From NCBI RefSeq assembly GCF_900095885.1, contig NZ_LT615367.1, positions 806,001-870,000 of the forward strand: a stretch of DNA of 64,000 bases, given 5' to 3'. The notes below the pieces were generated by a model. It was given only the letters and a program-made list of their open reading frames with translations, did not search any database and was not told where the DNA came from. Shown here one piece after another: positions 26,360 to 34,490 of this stretch (position 1 is the stretch's first letter; each line of letters begins with the position of its first letter). The position numbers were made by a program, and so were the translations under genes. Origin of the DNA: Dickeya aquatica. GTDB taxonomy: Bacteria; Pseudomonadota; Gammaproteobacteria; Enterobacterales; Enterobacteriaceae.

Positions 26360-27877
26360 GTGACCATTATCGAACCCAATGACAGCCGATATCTGAGTTA
26401 TATCACCGGTATGAACCAGCGCTGGCGCGCTTGCCCGGCGAAAATCGTCTTGCCGGGCAATACGCAGGAAACCGTGCAGTGCATCGACAAGGCGGTGGAG
26501 CAGGGGCTGCGTATCAGTGTGCGAGCGGGGGGCTACGGTTATCAGGATTTCGCCTGTCATGCCGATGTCGATATTCTTATCGATGTCTCTGATCTGGATG
26601 AGATCGCTTTTGATCCTGATATGGGGGCGATTGCCGTTGGAGCCGGTGCCACGCTATCCAGAACCTATGAAGTGCTTTACCGCCGCTGGAATGTGACCCT
26701 GCCTGGAGGCCCGGCCAGTCACGCAGGAATGGGCGGTCATGTTTGCGGCGGCGGCTTTGGCTTACTCTCCCGCCGTCATGGTTTAACCGTCGATCATCTT
26801 TACGCCATCGAAGTTGTTACCGTCGATAGCTCGGGTAAGGCGCATGCCCTGATTGCCCGGCGCGATCGGGATTGCCCAAATCACGATTTATGGTGGGCAC
26901 ATGCTGGCGGCGGCGGCGGGCAACTGGGGATTGTGACGAAATTCTGGTTTCGCTCGCCAACCGCTCAGGGGAACGATCCGGCAAAAATGCTGCCTGGCCC
27001 GCCTGCGGAAGTCTATTTGAGTGTAAAAGTGATTCCGTGGGAAAGCCTCGGGAAAAGGGATTTCTCACGCCTGATGCGTAATTACGGCGCGTGGTATATG
27101 AAACACCAGCGCGCTGACAGCCCCGAATCCTCGCTGGCTGGTTATCTTGTCATGTATCAAAAAGCGCAGGGGGTTGTCGCACTATTGACACAGATGGATG
27201 CGTCAGTCGCGAATGCTGAGGCTATTTTAGCGCAATATCATCGTGATATTTTCGAAGGTATTGAAGGTGTTACGGGTTTTTCCGCACTTTCACACCTGGA
27301 AGCGCCACGCAGATTGCCATGGCTAAAATCGTTACGGCTACTGGGCAGCAATAGCCCGTCGCTATCGGATCCCACATTGCGCGGCGCGTATAAGTCCGCG
27401 TATATGAGGCAAAATTTTCCCGAGCAGCAGACCGAAACGTTATATCGCTATCTGACGACGGACAGTTTTACGAATAAAAATGCGATGGTGATGGTTTTAC
27501 CCTATGGCGGTGCGGTGAATGAGGTTGCGCCGGACGCAACGGCCGTCTCACAACGTGACTCGGTGATGAAAGTCCTGTATCAGAGTCTTTGGGCCGATGA
27601 AAAAGATGATCGGCAGAATCTTGACTGGATTCGCCAAATTTACCACAGCACCTATGCCGATACCGGCGGTGTTCCGGTAAGTAATCACATCACCGATGGA
27701 TGCTTTATTAATTATCCTGACGCCGATCTGAATGATCTGGCATTAAACACTTCCGGTGTGACGTGGGCTGAACTTTATTTCAAGGATAATTATCCACGAC
27801 TACAGGAAATTAAAGCAAAAAGAGATCCTTTAAATATATTCCGGCACCGTCAATCGGTTGAGCCAGCCAAAATTTGA
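26360..27877 (+). CDS. FAD-linked oxidase with BBE domain, lacking the usual FAD-binding His
   Basis: A 505-residue flavoprotein of the VAO/PCMH class with a C-terminal berberine-bridge (BBE) segment ending in YPRLQEIKAKRDPLNIFRH. Relatives such as AknOx hold FAD by two covalent bonds, to His in (R)xGGH and to Cys in GxxGHxxGGG. Here the first motif reads VRAGGYGYQDF with Tyr59 in place of His. The second reads GGHVCGGGFG with Cys129 present. FAD may thus be attached only through Cys129. It likely performs a two-electron oxidation such as of an alcohol, amine or hydrazine. It starts with GTG after GGGAG. No signal peptide is seen. Confidence 0.75.
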   Translation: MTIIEPNDSRYLSYITGMNQRWRACPAKIVLPGNTQETVQCIDKAVEQGLRISVRAGGYGYQDFACHADVDILIDVSDLDEIAFDPDMGAIAVGAGATLSRTYEVLYRRWNVTLPGGPASHAGMGGHVCGGGFGLLSRRHGLTVDHLYAIEVVTVDSSGKAHALIARRDRDCPNHDLWWAHAGGGGGQLGIVTKFWFRSPTAQGNDPAKMLPGPPAEVYLSVKVIPWESLGKRDFSRLMRNYGAWYMKHQRADSPESSLAGYLVMYQKAQGVVALLTQMDASVANAEAILAQYHRDIFEGIEGVTGFSALSHLEAPRRLPWLKSLRLLGSNSPSLSDPTLRGAYKSAYMRQNFPEQQTETLYRYLTTDSFTNKNAMVMVLPYGGAVNEVAPDATAVSQRDSVMKVLYQSLWADEKDDRQNLDWIRQIYHSTYADTGGVPVSNHITDGCFINYPDADLNDLALNTSGVTWAELYFKDNYPRLQEIKAKRDPLNIFRHRQSVEPAKI

Positions 27878-27919
27878 ACGGTTAATCGCTGTCATAAAAT
27901 ATTACCGGCAGGATCAATA

Positions 27920-28714
27920 ATGCAATTAAGAGTCTGTATTGCAGGCCCGTTAACGGGCCCACGCGCTTGCTATGGCGAACTGATACGTAAGGCAATGGCG
28001 GATGTTTTACCCAAAGAGGGGTTGTCTATTCATTTCTTTGACGATAAAGCCGATCCGCATACCGTTAAACGTCATCTTGAGCAGATTATAGCGCACAGTG
28101 ATGTAGTTATTGGCCATTTCAACAGTGATTGCGCGCAGGCGGCGATACCCGCCTACCGCGCAGCGGGAATTCCCTTATTGTTACCCGCATCAACCGCCGC
28201 GCATTTGGGGGATGGTGAGTCGGTATTTCAGCTTTGTGCTACTGACGTGGAGCAGGTCAGCGAGCTGAAAGCGATTGCCGATAGCCACTATCCTCATTCA
28301 ACGCGCTATTACTGGGCGGATGGCTCGAATTACAGCCGCCGGTTACTGAATTTACTGCAACAGCAGTATGAATATGCAATACCGGAGATTGATGCCAGTA
28401 ATGATGATGGTGAAGGCGGCGTGACATTTTATCTGGGGGCGCATTTTTCCATTCTGGAACGTATGCGTCATGAAGGGGCATCATGGCGTGGCGCAGCTAT
28501 CTGCTGTGATGATTGCGATATTACAGAATTTACACAACGTGCCCGTCCAGGCGTTTGGGTATGTTCTTCAATGCCAGGATATAGCGATTTACTTAAGCGC
28601 AGTGTGGAAATGGCCTGGAAGGTCATGTGCCTGAAACATAATACCTGGGCGGATTATTTTGATGAACGAGGCCGTTATCTGCCAGCGGGCTGGAAGGGAT
28701 ATTGTATTAAATAA
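27920..28714 (+). CDS. Cytosolic periplasmic-binding-fold protein of unknown role
   Basis: A 264-residue protein resembling the AmiC/leucine-binding (Peripla_BP_6) fold. The first strand RVCIAGPLTGPRA, then SDVVIGHFNSDCAQAAIPAYRAAGIPLLLPAST, are typical of ligand-binding ABC proteins. It has no signal peptide or lipobox and starts directly with the first strand, so it should stay in the cytosol. At 264 residues it is shorter than normal binding proteins (about 350-380). It might be a sensor, a carrier of a pathway intermediate, or a repurposed enzyme. There is no ABC permease or ATPase in the cluster. Confidence 0.6.
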   Translation: MQLRVCIAGPLTGPRACYGELIRKAMADVLPKEGLSIHFFDDKADPHTVKRHLEQIIAHSDVVIGHFNSDCAQAAIPAYRAAGIPLLLPASTAAHLGDGESVFQLCATDVEQVSELKAIADSHYPHSTRYYWADGSNYSRRLLNLLQQQYEYAIPEIDASNDDGEGGVTFYLGAHFSILERMRHEGASWRGAAICCDDCDITEFTQRARPGVWVCSSMPGYSDLLKRSVEMAWKVMCLKHNTWADYFDERGRYLPAGWKGYCIK

Positions 28715-28773
28715 ATACCGTAATAAATCCATTCTTATTTACGAGAAACGTAATAAACAGTGAGATGATTAAT

Positions 28774-30021
28774 ATGGAAAATAAAGGTATCGTCATTATC
28801 GTTGATGCGTATTCGCCAACACGCCGTTTAGCACCTGAATTTATTAAGCATGGCTATCGCTGCGCACGCGTACAGAGCACACCTGATATTCCTGATATTT
28901 ATAAAGGATCATTCAGTCTTGATGATTATTGTGAAAATATTATTCACCAGGGCGATTTATCACTTACGCTCCAGCGCGTTGCTAATCTTGACCCTGTCGC
29001 CATTATTGCTGGTGGTGAAATCGGTGTCGAATTGGCTGACATATTGAGCGAGCGTTTGGGGCTTGCGTCAAACGGAACTCAATTGAGCGCGGCACGGCGT
29101 CATAAATACACCATGATAGAGCGCCTGCGCAGCGTGGGTCTTCGCGCAACGCGGCAATATCTTCCGGCAAATGGTGAGGCACTACGGGAATGGCATACCA
29201 AGACCGGGGGGCGGATTGTGGTAAAACCTGCCCGTAGCGCGGCCGGTGAAGGGGTACACTTCTGTGATACGCCCGATGAGTCATACGCAGCCCTGCAAGC
29301 GATTGTCGGGAAAAAGAATATCTTTTCGGAAATCAATCAGGAGGTGGTGGCACAGGAGTATCTTTCGGGTACGGAATATGTGGTCAATACCGTATCTTGT
29401 GAAGGGAAACACCGTGTAACCGACATTTGGAAAACGACCCGTATCAGCGCGAATGCATTTTTGGACATGGGGGATTCCATTCAGATTATGCCACGCGAGG
29501 GGCAGATTCAGGATATTTTAGTTTCCTATGCACTACAGGTGCTTGACGCGATGAATATTCAGTATGGGCCAGGGCATATGGAAATAAAAATGTGTCATGA
29601 TGGCCCTTGTCTGGTTGAAATCGGCGCGCGAATCGCGGGAGGCGATATGCCTTATTATGCCGAGCTTGCCACGGGGCAATCACAAATAAACTGGACTCGA
29701 CTGGCTTATACCGATCCGTCAAAATTCCATGAAATGTGTGATGTTCCTTATCCTCTTCATCATTATTTTGCCTCGGTCGCAATGATAAGCCCTTTTGATG
29801 GGATACTTGAGTCTTATCCTTATAAAGATCAGATAAACCAGCTGGAAAGTTTGTTGGAAATCCGCGAATACGTGAAACCCGGTGAGAAAATTAGCAAAAC
29901 CATCGACGATACAACCTACCCGATGCTGGTGCTGTTAAAACATCGCGCTGAAGAGGTCGTTTTGCGTGATTGGGGAACACTGCGTTATTTGGACGGACAT
30001 GCATTTTACCACATTTATTAA
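28774..30021 (+). CDS. ATP-grasp ligase 1
   Basis: A 415-residue ATP-grasp enzyme. The N-terminal preATP-grasp Rossmann-like domain (GIVIIVDAYSPTRRLAPEF) is followed by ATP-binding segments GGRIVVKPARSAAGEGVHFC and VVAQEYLSGTEYVVNT. The C-terminal metal site is LVEIGARIAGGDMPYY. The EIGARxxGG form is common in amino-acid ligases of the BacD/DdaF type, which make dipeptides through acyl phosphates. Its job is likely amide-bond formation between amino-acid-like building blocks. The ATG at 28774 has GTGAG nine bases upstream, whereas the ATG at 28765 abuts that site. Confidence 0.78.
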   Translation: MENKGIVIIVDAYSPTRRLAPEFIKHGYRCARVQSTPDIPDIYKGSFSLDDYCENIIHQGDLSLTLQRVANLDPVAIIAGGEIGVELADILSERLGLASNGTQLSAARRHKYTMIERLRSVGLRATRQYLPANGEALREWHTKTGGRIVVKPARSAAGEGVHFCDTPDESYAALQAIVGKKNIFSEINQEVVAQEYLSGTEYVVNTVSCEGKHRVTDIWKTTRISANAFLDMGDSIQIMPREGQIQDILVSYALQVLDAMNIQYGPGHMEIKMCHDGPCLVEIGARIAGGDMPYYAELATGQSQINWTRLAYTDPSKFHEMCDVPYPLHHYFASVAMISPFDGILESYPYKDQINQLESLLEIREYVKPGEKISKTIDDTTYPMLVLLKHRAEEVVLRDWGTLRYLDGHAFYHIY

Positions 30022-30083
30022 AATGCTCGTGACAGCCTTTTAGCGCGCCAGACGTGATAGAGCCATTAGGAGGGAAGCATAAA

Positions 30084-31340
30084 ATGCAGGATGACGTTAT
30101 TTATATATGGCATAGAGTTCCATTTTATTGCGTTCGTTATGATGAAATACTTAATCACACAGATAACCCTATCGTTTATATTGGTACGCAGAGCGCTCTG
30201 GCGGATATTCCTGACGGGCTGAACTGTGAGAAATGGATATGGCGAGAGCAAGATGGTGTCGATATTCTGATTGACATGATGAGAACAAAAACACCCTCAC
30301 CACGAAACTTTATTGCTCTATCTGAATATCAAATTGATATTGCTGCACATATTCGAGATTATTTCGGTATGCCAGGGCCAAGCGCTGCCGAGGTTGAGCT
30401 TTTTAGGAACAAATTGATGATGAAAGCGGCGGTGGCGGCAGCGGGGCTGGCGACACCTACATGCCATGCGCTGGATACCGTGTTAGATAATCCGACCCTT
30501 CTTGATGCATTCAAATCGACTCAGATCGTACTTAAGCCGCTGGATGGGGCATCCAGTGAGAATGTACAAATTTATCCCTCTCATCATGCATTACGTCTGG
30601 CGTTGAATAACCGCAGCACCCATATCGATGATATTGATAGGCGACAGAATACCGCCCGGTATCAAGTGGAAGAATTTATTGAAGGGGATATCTGGCATAT
30701 TGATGGCTATGTCCGTTCTGGTGAAATTGAGCTCTGTGTGAGCAGCCGTTATATCGGTAATTGCCTGAGTTTTGCCCAGGGAAGTCCCCTCGGTTCTTTA
30801 CAGTGCGAGCTACCTGCGACGCTATTAACGTTCTCCCGTCAGGTAATTGCAGCCGTGGGTATCAAACAGGGCTGCTTTCATCTGGAGGTCTTTCAACATG
30901 CTTCGGGCTGGGTTTTTCTGGAAATAGGGCATCGGGCGGGTGGGGCTAGCGTAGTGCGTGCATTTGAGTTACGGACGGGCGTCAATCTGCACCAGGTACA
31001 TCTGAGTGCACAATTAGGTTGGGTGCCGGATGTCATTAAAAACACACCAGCAAAAGAATATTACTTCGGCTGGTTTGTCTTTCCCGGCCACCATTTACCC
31101 GAAGGCTATGCCTGTATTAACGGTGCCAGCGCGTTCAGCGCGTCTCCATGGGTTTATGAATGGCACCCACTGCCAGCTCAAGTAAAAATGAGCACGACAC
31201 TGACTTATCTGGAGAACGTCGCGCCATTGGCAGGCATGTTGTGCGCAACGTCATTTCAGGATGCTCACAATTTCGTGCTTGATATGTTTAGTCATATATC
31301 AATTACGAGTATCACGGATGCAGAATACGCGATAAGTTAA
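30084..31340 (+). CDS. ATP-grasp ligase 2
   Basis: A 418-residue ATP-grasp enzyme distantly related to its neighbour. A divergent N-terminal domain is followed by IVLKPLDGASSENVQIY, QVEEFIEGDIWHIDGYV and the metal site WVFLEIGHRAGGASVVRAF. A C-terminal extension of about 100 residues follows. Two ATP-grasp ligases in tandem suggest a tripeptide-like product or alternative acyl partners. Start chosen at 30084 because AGGAGGG lies about eight bases before it, and the earlier GTG at 30054 has none. Confidence 0.75.
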   Translation: MQDDVIYIWHRVPFYCVRYDEILNHTDNPIVYIGTQSALADIPDGLNCEKWIWREQDGVDILIDMMRTKTPSPRNFIALSEYQIDIAAHIRDYFGMPGPSAAEVELFRNKLMMKAAVAAAGLATPTCHALDTVLDNPTLLDAFKSTQIVLKPLDGASSENVQIYPSHHALRLALNNRSTHIDDIDRRQNTARYQVEEFIEGDIWHIDGYVRSGEIELCVSSRYIGNCLSFAQGSPLGSLQCELPATLLTFSRQVIAAVGIKQGCFHLEVFQHASGWVFLEIGHRAGGASVVRAFELRTGVNLHQVHLSAQLGWVPDVIKNTPAKEYYFGWFVFPGHHLPEGYACINGASAFSASPWVYEWHPLPAQVKMSTTLTYLENVAPLAGMLCATSFQDAHNFVLDMFSHISITSITDAEYAIS

Positions 31341-31485
31341 TGGTGAAACACGTTTATTGGCGTGAGATAACGGGATAAGGTGGCGGATATTTATTTTCTG
31401 CCACTGAAAATGATGTTCAGGATGAATACAGGCAAGCTAACCTTGTTATCATCCTGGCCTGTTTGGTTAGTCAAAGGGATATTCG

Positions 31486-31923
31486 ATGATTAATATTCGT
31501 AAAGCCGAAGCAAGCGATTATGACGCGTGGTTAACGCTCTGGAAAGGGTATTTGCATTTTTACGGTTCCGAACTGGCAGATGCGATTACCTTATCGACAT
31601 GGCAGCGAACGCTTTCGCCAGACTCTGGATTAATATGCCGGGTAGCCGAAAAAAATAAACACATTGTTGGGTTTGCAATATGCGTTTTACATGAGGGCAC
31701 ATGGTCTACTCAGCCAATTTGTTATCTCGAAGATCTGTTTGTTGACATTGAGGCCCGCAGATCGGGAGTAGGAAAAGCGCTGATAGACGCTATTTGTGAT
31801 GAAGCTCGAGAGAAGGAGTGGTCAAAAGTATATTGGCATACCAGAGAAGATAATCCAGCCAGATTATTATATGACAAATTAGCCACACTCGATGATTTTG
31901 TCCGCTATAGCATAAAAATATAG
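31486..31923 (+). CDS. GNAT-family N-acetyltransferase, possible self-protection gene
   Basis: A 145-residue Gcn5-related acetyltransferase. YLEDLFVDIEARRSGVGKALIDAI (residues 80-103) contains the acetyl-CoA-binding RxxGxG motif. WHTREDNPARLLYDKLA follows in the C-terminal half. It is the last gene of the plus-strand cluster, 145 bases after the second ATP-grasp gene, with AAAGGGA before its ATG, so it may be separately transcribed. Acetylation of a reactive amine or hydrazine product for self-resistance would fit, but this is a guess from location. Confidence 0.75.
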   Translation: MINIRKAEASDYDAWLTLWKGYLHFYGSELADAITLSTWQRTLSPDSGLICRVAEKNKHIVGFAICVLHEGTWSTQPICYLEDLFVDIEARRSGVGKALIDAICDEAREKEWSKVYWHTREDNPARLLYDKLATLDDFVRYSIKI

Positions 31924-31938
31924 ACCCTAAATAATTCG

Positions 31939-31968
31939 AGTTGCAGGAAAGCCTACGCACCTGCAACT
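31939..31968. repeat. REP-like palindrome
   Basis: Arms AGTTGCAGG and CCTGCAACT flank a 12-base centre just after the acetyltransferase gene. Palindromes built on GAGTTGCAGG are common between genes in soft-rot enterobacteria. It could also end transcription of the cluster. Confidence 0.5.
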
Positions 31969-32024
31969 TGACGTATGACGGGCAGTCAGTATTAAACCCT
32001 CTCACCATCAGCCATCGCTTTAGG

Positions 32025-32075
32025 ATGTGTCCCTTAACTTAACAGCCGCTTTAAAAATAACTGACCTGCTCCCCA
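32025..32075 (-). mobile_element. Remnant of the right end of a related IS element
   Basis: GGATGTGTCCC followed by TTAACTTAACAGCCGCTTTAAAAATAAC is nearly identical to the complement of the right end of the complete element at 32099-33020. In the minus strand it encodes QLFLKRLLS and a stop, matching the last codons of that transposase. About 50 bases of an older, related copy therefore survive next to the intact one. Confidence 0.75.
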
Positions 32076-32098
32076 TTGATTAACACACGACGATGTTA

Positions 32099-33020
32099 GG
32101 CTGTGTCCCGTAACTGTTTTTTGTACAATCAGGGACATGATTTTGCCACAAAAAGTACTTCAATTTGGCTCGTTACGATTTTCCCGATGATGCATGGGCG
32201 CTGATTTCTCCCATGCTGCCGCCTGAAAGAGGCTCTTCCAGAGGCGGCCGTCCTTACTTTGCTCACCGGCATGTCATGAATGGCATATTTTGGGTGCTTT
32301 GCTCCGGCGCGCCATGGCGGGATTTACCTGAGCGTTATGGTCAATGGAAAACGATTTACAACCGCTTTAACCGGTGGTCTAAAGCCGGAGTAATAAACAG
32401 TATTTTCAATAAATTACTCCAGATTCTGGATGAGGGCGCACTGATTGACTGGGATGTTATCGCGCTGGATGGCAGTAACGTTCGCGCCCTGAAAGCGGCC
32501 GCTGGTGCGAAAAAAAACATCCCGATGAACACGAGGACCATGGGCTGGGTCGCTCACGCGGCGGCTTTGGCACCAAAATCCATCTGGCGACGGATAGCAC
32601 AGGATTACCGCTAAGTTTTTGCCTGAGCGGTGGACAGGCCCACGAAAGCCGGTATGCGGAAACGTTGCTTAACCGCGTCGGGATTATCCGAAGAAGTGGG
32701 CATCTGAAATCGCGTCCGAAAGCGGTACTGGCGGATAAGGGTTACTCAAGTAACAGCCTCCGCATTCATTTGAAAATAAAGGGAATAAAAGTGGTAATTC
32801 CGTTTAAATCGAATGAAAAAGCCAGTCAGGACAGACGTCGGCCCCTCGACAGAGGCCTGTACAAAAAACGCAATGTCGTGGAGCGCTGCTTTGCGATACT
32901 CAAAGAAAATCGTCGTATCGCTACACGCTCGGAAAAAACAGCCAGAAACTACCTGAGTATGCTAAAGCTGGGGGCGATCAGGTTATTTTTAAAGCGGTTG
33001 TTAAGTTAAGGGACACAGCC
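32099..33020 (+). mobile_element. IS5-family (IS427-type) insertion sequence
   Basis: Terminal inverted repeats start GGCTGTGTCCC at both ends, and about 16 of the first 17 bases match. Direct TA duplications lie at 32097-32098 and 33021-33022, as is usual for this group. It carries one transposase in two frames. It sits in the 3' end of the integrase gene. Confidence 0.88.
32165..33009 (+). CDS. IS5-type transposase read through a -1 frameshift
   Basis: Two overlapping frames form one DDE transposase of about 280 residues. The first opens at TTG 32165 with ARYDFPDDAWALISPMLPPERG and a DUF4096-type N-terminal domain, and includes DVIALDGSN with the first catalytic Asp. At the run of eight A at 32510-32517 a shift of -1 gives KKHPDEHEDHGLGRSRGGFGTK. 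The catalytic core follows with KAVLADKGYSS (second Asp) and KKRNVVERCFAILK (Glu). Programmed frameshifting at A-runs is usual in this IS group, so the gene need not be defective. Confidence 0.8.
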
Positions 33021-34256
33021 TAGTAATTTGATGCCGTTATACCCACCTTCAATAATATTTCCTCGGTCTGCCGCTTGAACAAAGTTCGCCCACCATTGCA
33101 TCATTGGGCGACGTTGCTCAAGGTAATCACTGCGGTTATAGGCTTGACGCACCTCATTTTTATCCACATGAGCAAGTGCTGCCTCAATGACATCAGGAGG
33201 GAAACCTTGCTCATTGAGCGCGGTGCTGGCAATTGAACGCAACCCATGTGATACAAGGATACCGCTGAATCCCGCTCTTTTAAGTGAAGCATTTACTGTT
33301 TGGCTATTCATTGACTGAGTAGGCTTCAAACGACTTGGAAAAATGAATTCCCTATTGCCACTAAACGGTTTCATCATCTCTAGAACAGCGATTGCTTCAT
33401 CTGACAATGGGACGGTATGGTCACGGTTCATCTTCATGCGTGATGCAGGGATCTTCCATTCTCGTGCTTCCATGTCTACCTCCTCCCAACGGGCTTCAGC
33501 CGCTTCGGCAGGTCGGGTGATAGTAAGAAGTTGCCACATGAATAGGCACCGTGTTGAAAGACTAATGCTTGCCGTTCGCATCGTCTGCATTAACTGAGGC
33601 AACTGATCGGGACGAATGCTGGGCATGTTCTTTTTCTGAGGCTTCTCGAAGGCTTTACCGATATTAACGCTGGGAACAGCATCAATCAGCCCTGTGTTTT
33701 GGGCATAGATCATGACTTCATTGATACGTTGGCAAAGGCGACGAACGGTTTCCAGTGCTCCTCTGGCTTGAACCGGTTGGACGGCCTGAACCAGTGTGTG
33801 AGCTTTAATATCTGTAACGCTAACGTCGCCAATCGCAGGAAAAACATCTCTCTCAAGAGAGCGCCAGATATCCTCTGCGTAGTCTTCGGTCACACTGGCT
33901 TTCTTCACATTCCACCAACGTTCAGCCACGAGCTGGAAAGTATTGGTTTTGGCTTCCAGCGAACTGCGAAGTTGTTCTTGCTGATGTTCCTGTGGATCGA
34001 TTTGTTTCGCCAGGAGAGAGCGTGACTCTGCGCGATAGTTTCTGGCATCGGCAAGGGTAACTGACGGGTAGGGGCCTATGCTCTTTTTCGCACGTTTCTT
34101 GGTAACAGGGCGAATGTAGCGAAACTGCCAGATTTTACTCCCGCTGGATTTGATGAGTAGCTCAAGGCCATCACCATCATAGAGAACATAGTCCGCTTCT
34201 TTGGGTTTGGCTGATTCGATTTCCTTCACGGATAGAGGTTTAGTTTGTCTTGCCAT
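33006..34256 (-). CDS. P4-type tyrosine recombinase (integrase) with IS-altered C-terminus
   Basis: A 416-residue phage integrase of the P4 group. It has an N-terminal DUF4102 arm-binding domain (VLYDGDGLELLIK), a core-binding domain and a catalytic domain with Arg in TITRPAEAAEARW, SHGLRSIASTALNE (His and Arg), ALAHVD (His) and the nucleophile region AYNRSDYLEQR. It catalyses insertion at the nearby 3' end of ssrA. The IS element has entered its last codons, so the final residues GCVP and the stop lie in the IS end. The catalytic residues are upstream of this and intact, so it may still be active. Confidence 0.88.
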   Translation of the reverse strand: MARQTKPLSVKEIESAKPKEADYVLYDGDGLELLIKSSGSKIWQFRYIRPVTKKRAKKSIGPYPSVTLADARNYRAESRSLLAKQIDPQEHQQEQLRSSLEAKTNTFQLVAERWWNVKKASVTEDYAEDIWRSLERDVFPAIGDVSVTDIKAHTLVQAVQPVQARGALETVRRLCQRINEVMIYAQNTGLIDAVPSVNIGKAFEKPQKKNMPSIRPDQLPQLMQTMRTASISLSTRCLFMWQLLTITRPAEAAEARWEEVDMEAREWKIPASRMKMNRDHTVPLSDEAIAVLEMMKPFSGNREFIFPSRLKPTQSMNSQTVNASLKRAGFSGILVSHGLRSIASTALNEQGFPPDVIEAALAHVDKNEVRQAYNRSDYLEQRRPMMQWWANFVQAADRGNIIEGGYNGIKLLGCVP

Positions 34257-34272
34257 TGCCGTGTTTCCATAG

Positions 34273-34329
34273 TTTTAGGCACCTCAAAAACAATAATGCT
34301 TTATGAGGTGCCTAACAAGGTGCCTAAAA
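34273..34329. repeat. Repeated AGGCACCT/AGGTGCCT boxes upstream of the integrase gene
   Basis: TTTTAGGCACCT at 34273 is matched in inverted form by AGGTGCCTA at 34306 and AGGTGCCTAAAA at 34318. The three copies lie between the integrase start and ssrA, where arm-type integrase sites or the operator of the integrase promoter would be expected. Confidence 0.6.
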
Positions 34330-34381
34330 GGATCGGATTTAATTAGTTGGCATCAGACTTCGCGGGACAAATTGAAGGCAC

Positions 34382-34414
34382 AAAAAAGCCCGCAGAGCTT
34401 GCGCCGTGCGGGCT
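34382..34414 (-). terminator. Intrinsic terminator downstream of ssrA
   Basis: On the minus strand AGCCCGCA and TGCGGGCT form an eight-base stem around a 12-base centre, followed by six T. It lies 46 bases past the ssrA 3' end and would stop ssrA transcription before the integrase. Confidence 0.8.
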
Positions 34415-34460
34415 ATTAGGACTTCATCGGATGACTCTGGTAATCACCGATGGAGAATTT

Positions 34461-34490
34461 TGGTGGAGCTGGGGGGAGTTGAACCCCCGT
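34461..34490. other. Attachment site (3' end of ssrA)
   Basis: The tRNA-like 3' end of ssrA next to an integrase is a classic island insertion point. The complement reads GGGGGTTCAACTCCC then CCA. I did not find a second copy of this end elsewhere in the window, so the far border of the island is not defined here. Confidence 0.6.

Noticed and set aside
31418..31456. Inverted repeat CAGGATGA / TCATCCTG before the acetyltransferase gene
   Set aside because: An eight-base stem with a 23-base loop and no T-run is too weak to call a terminator or operator.
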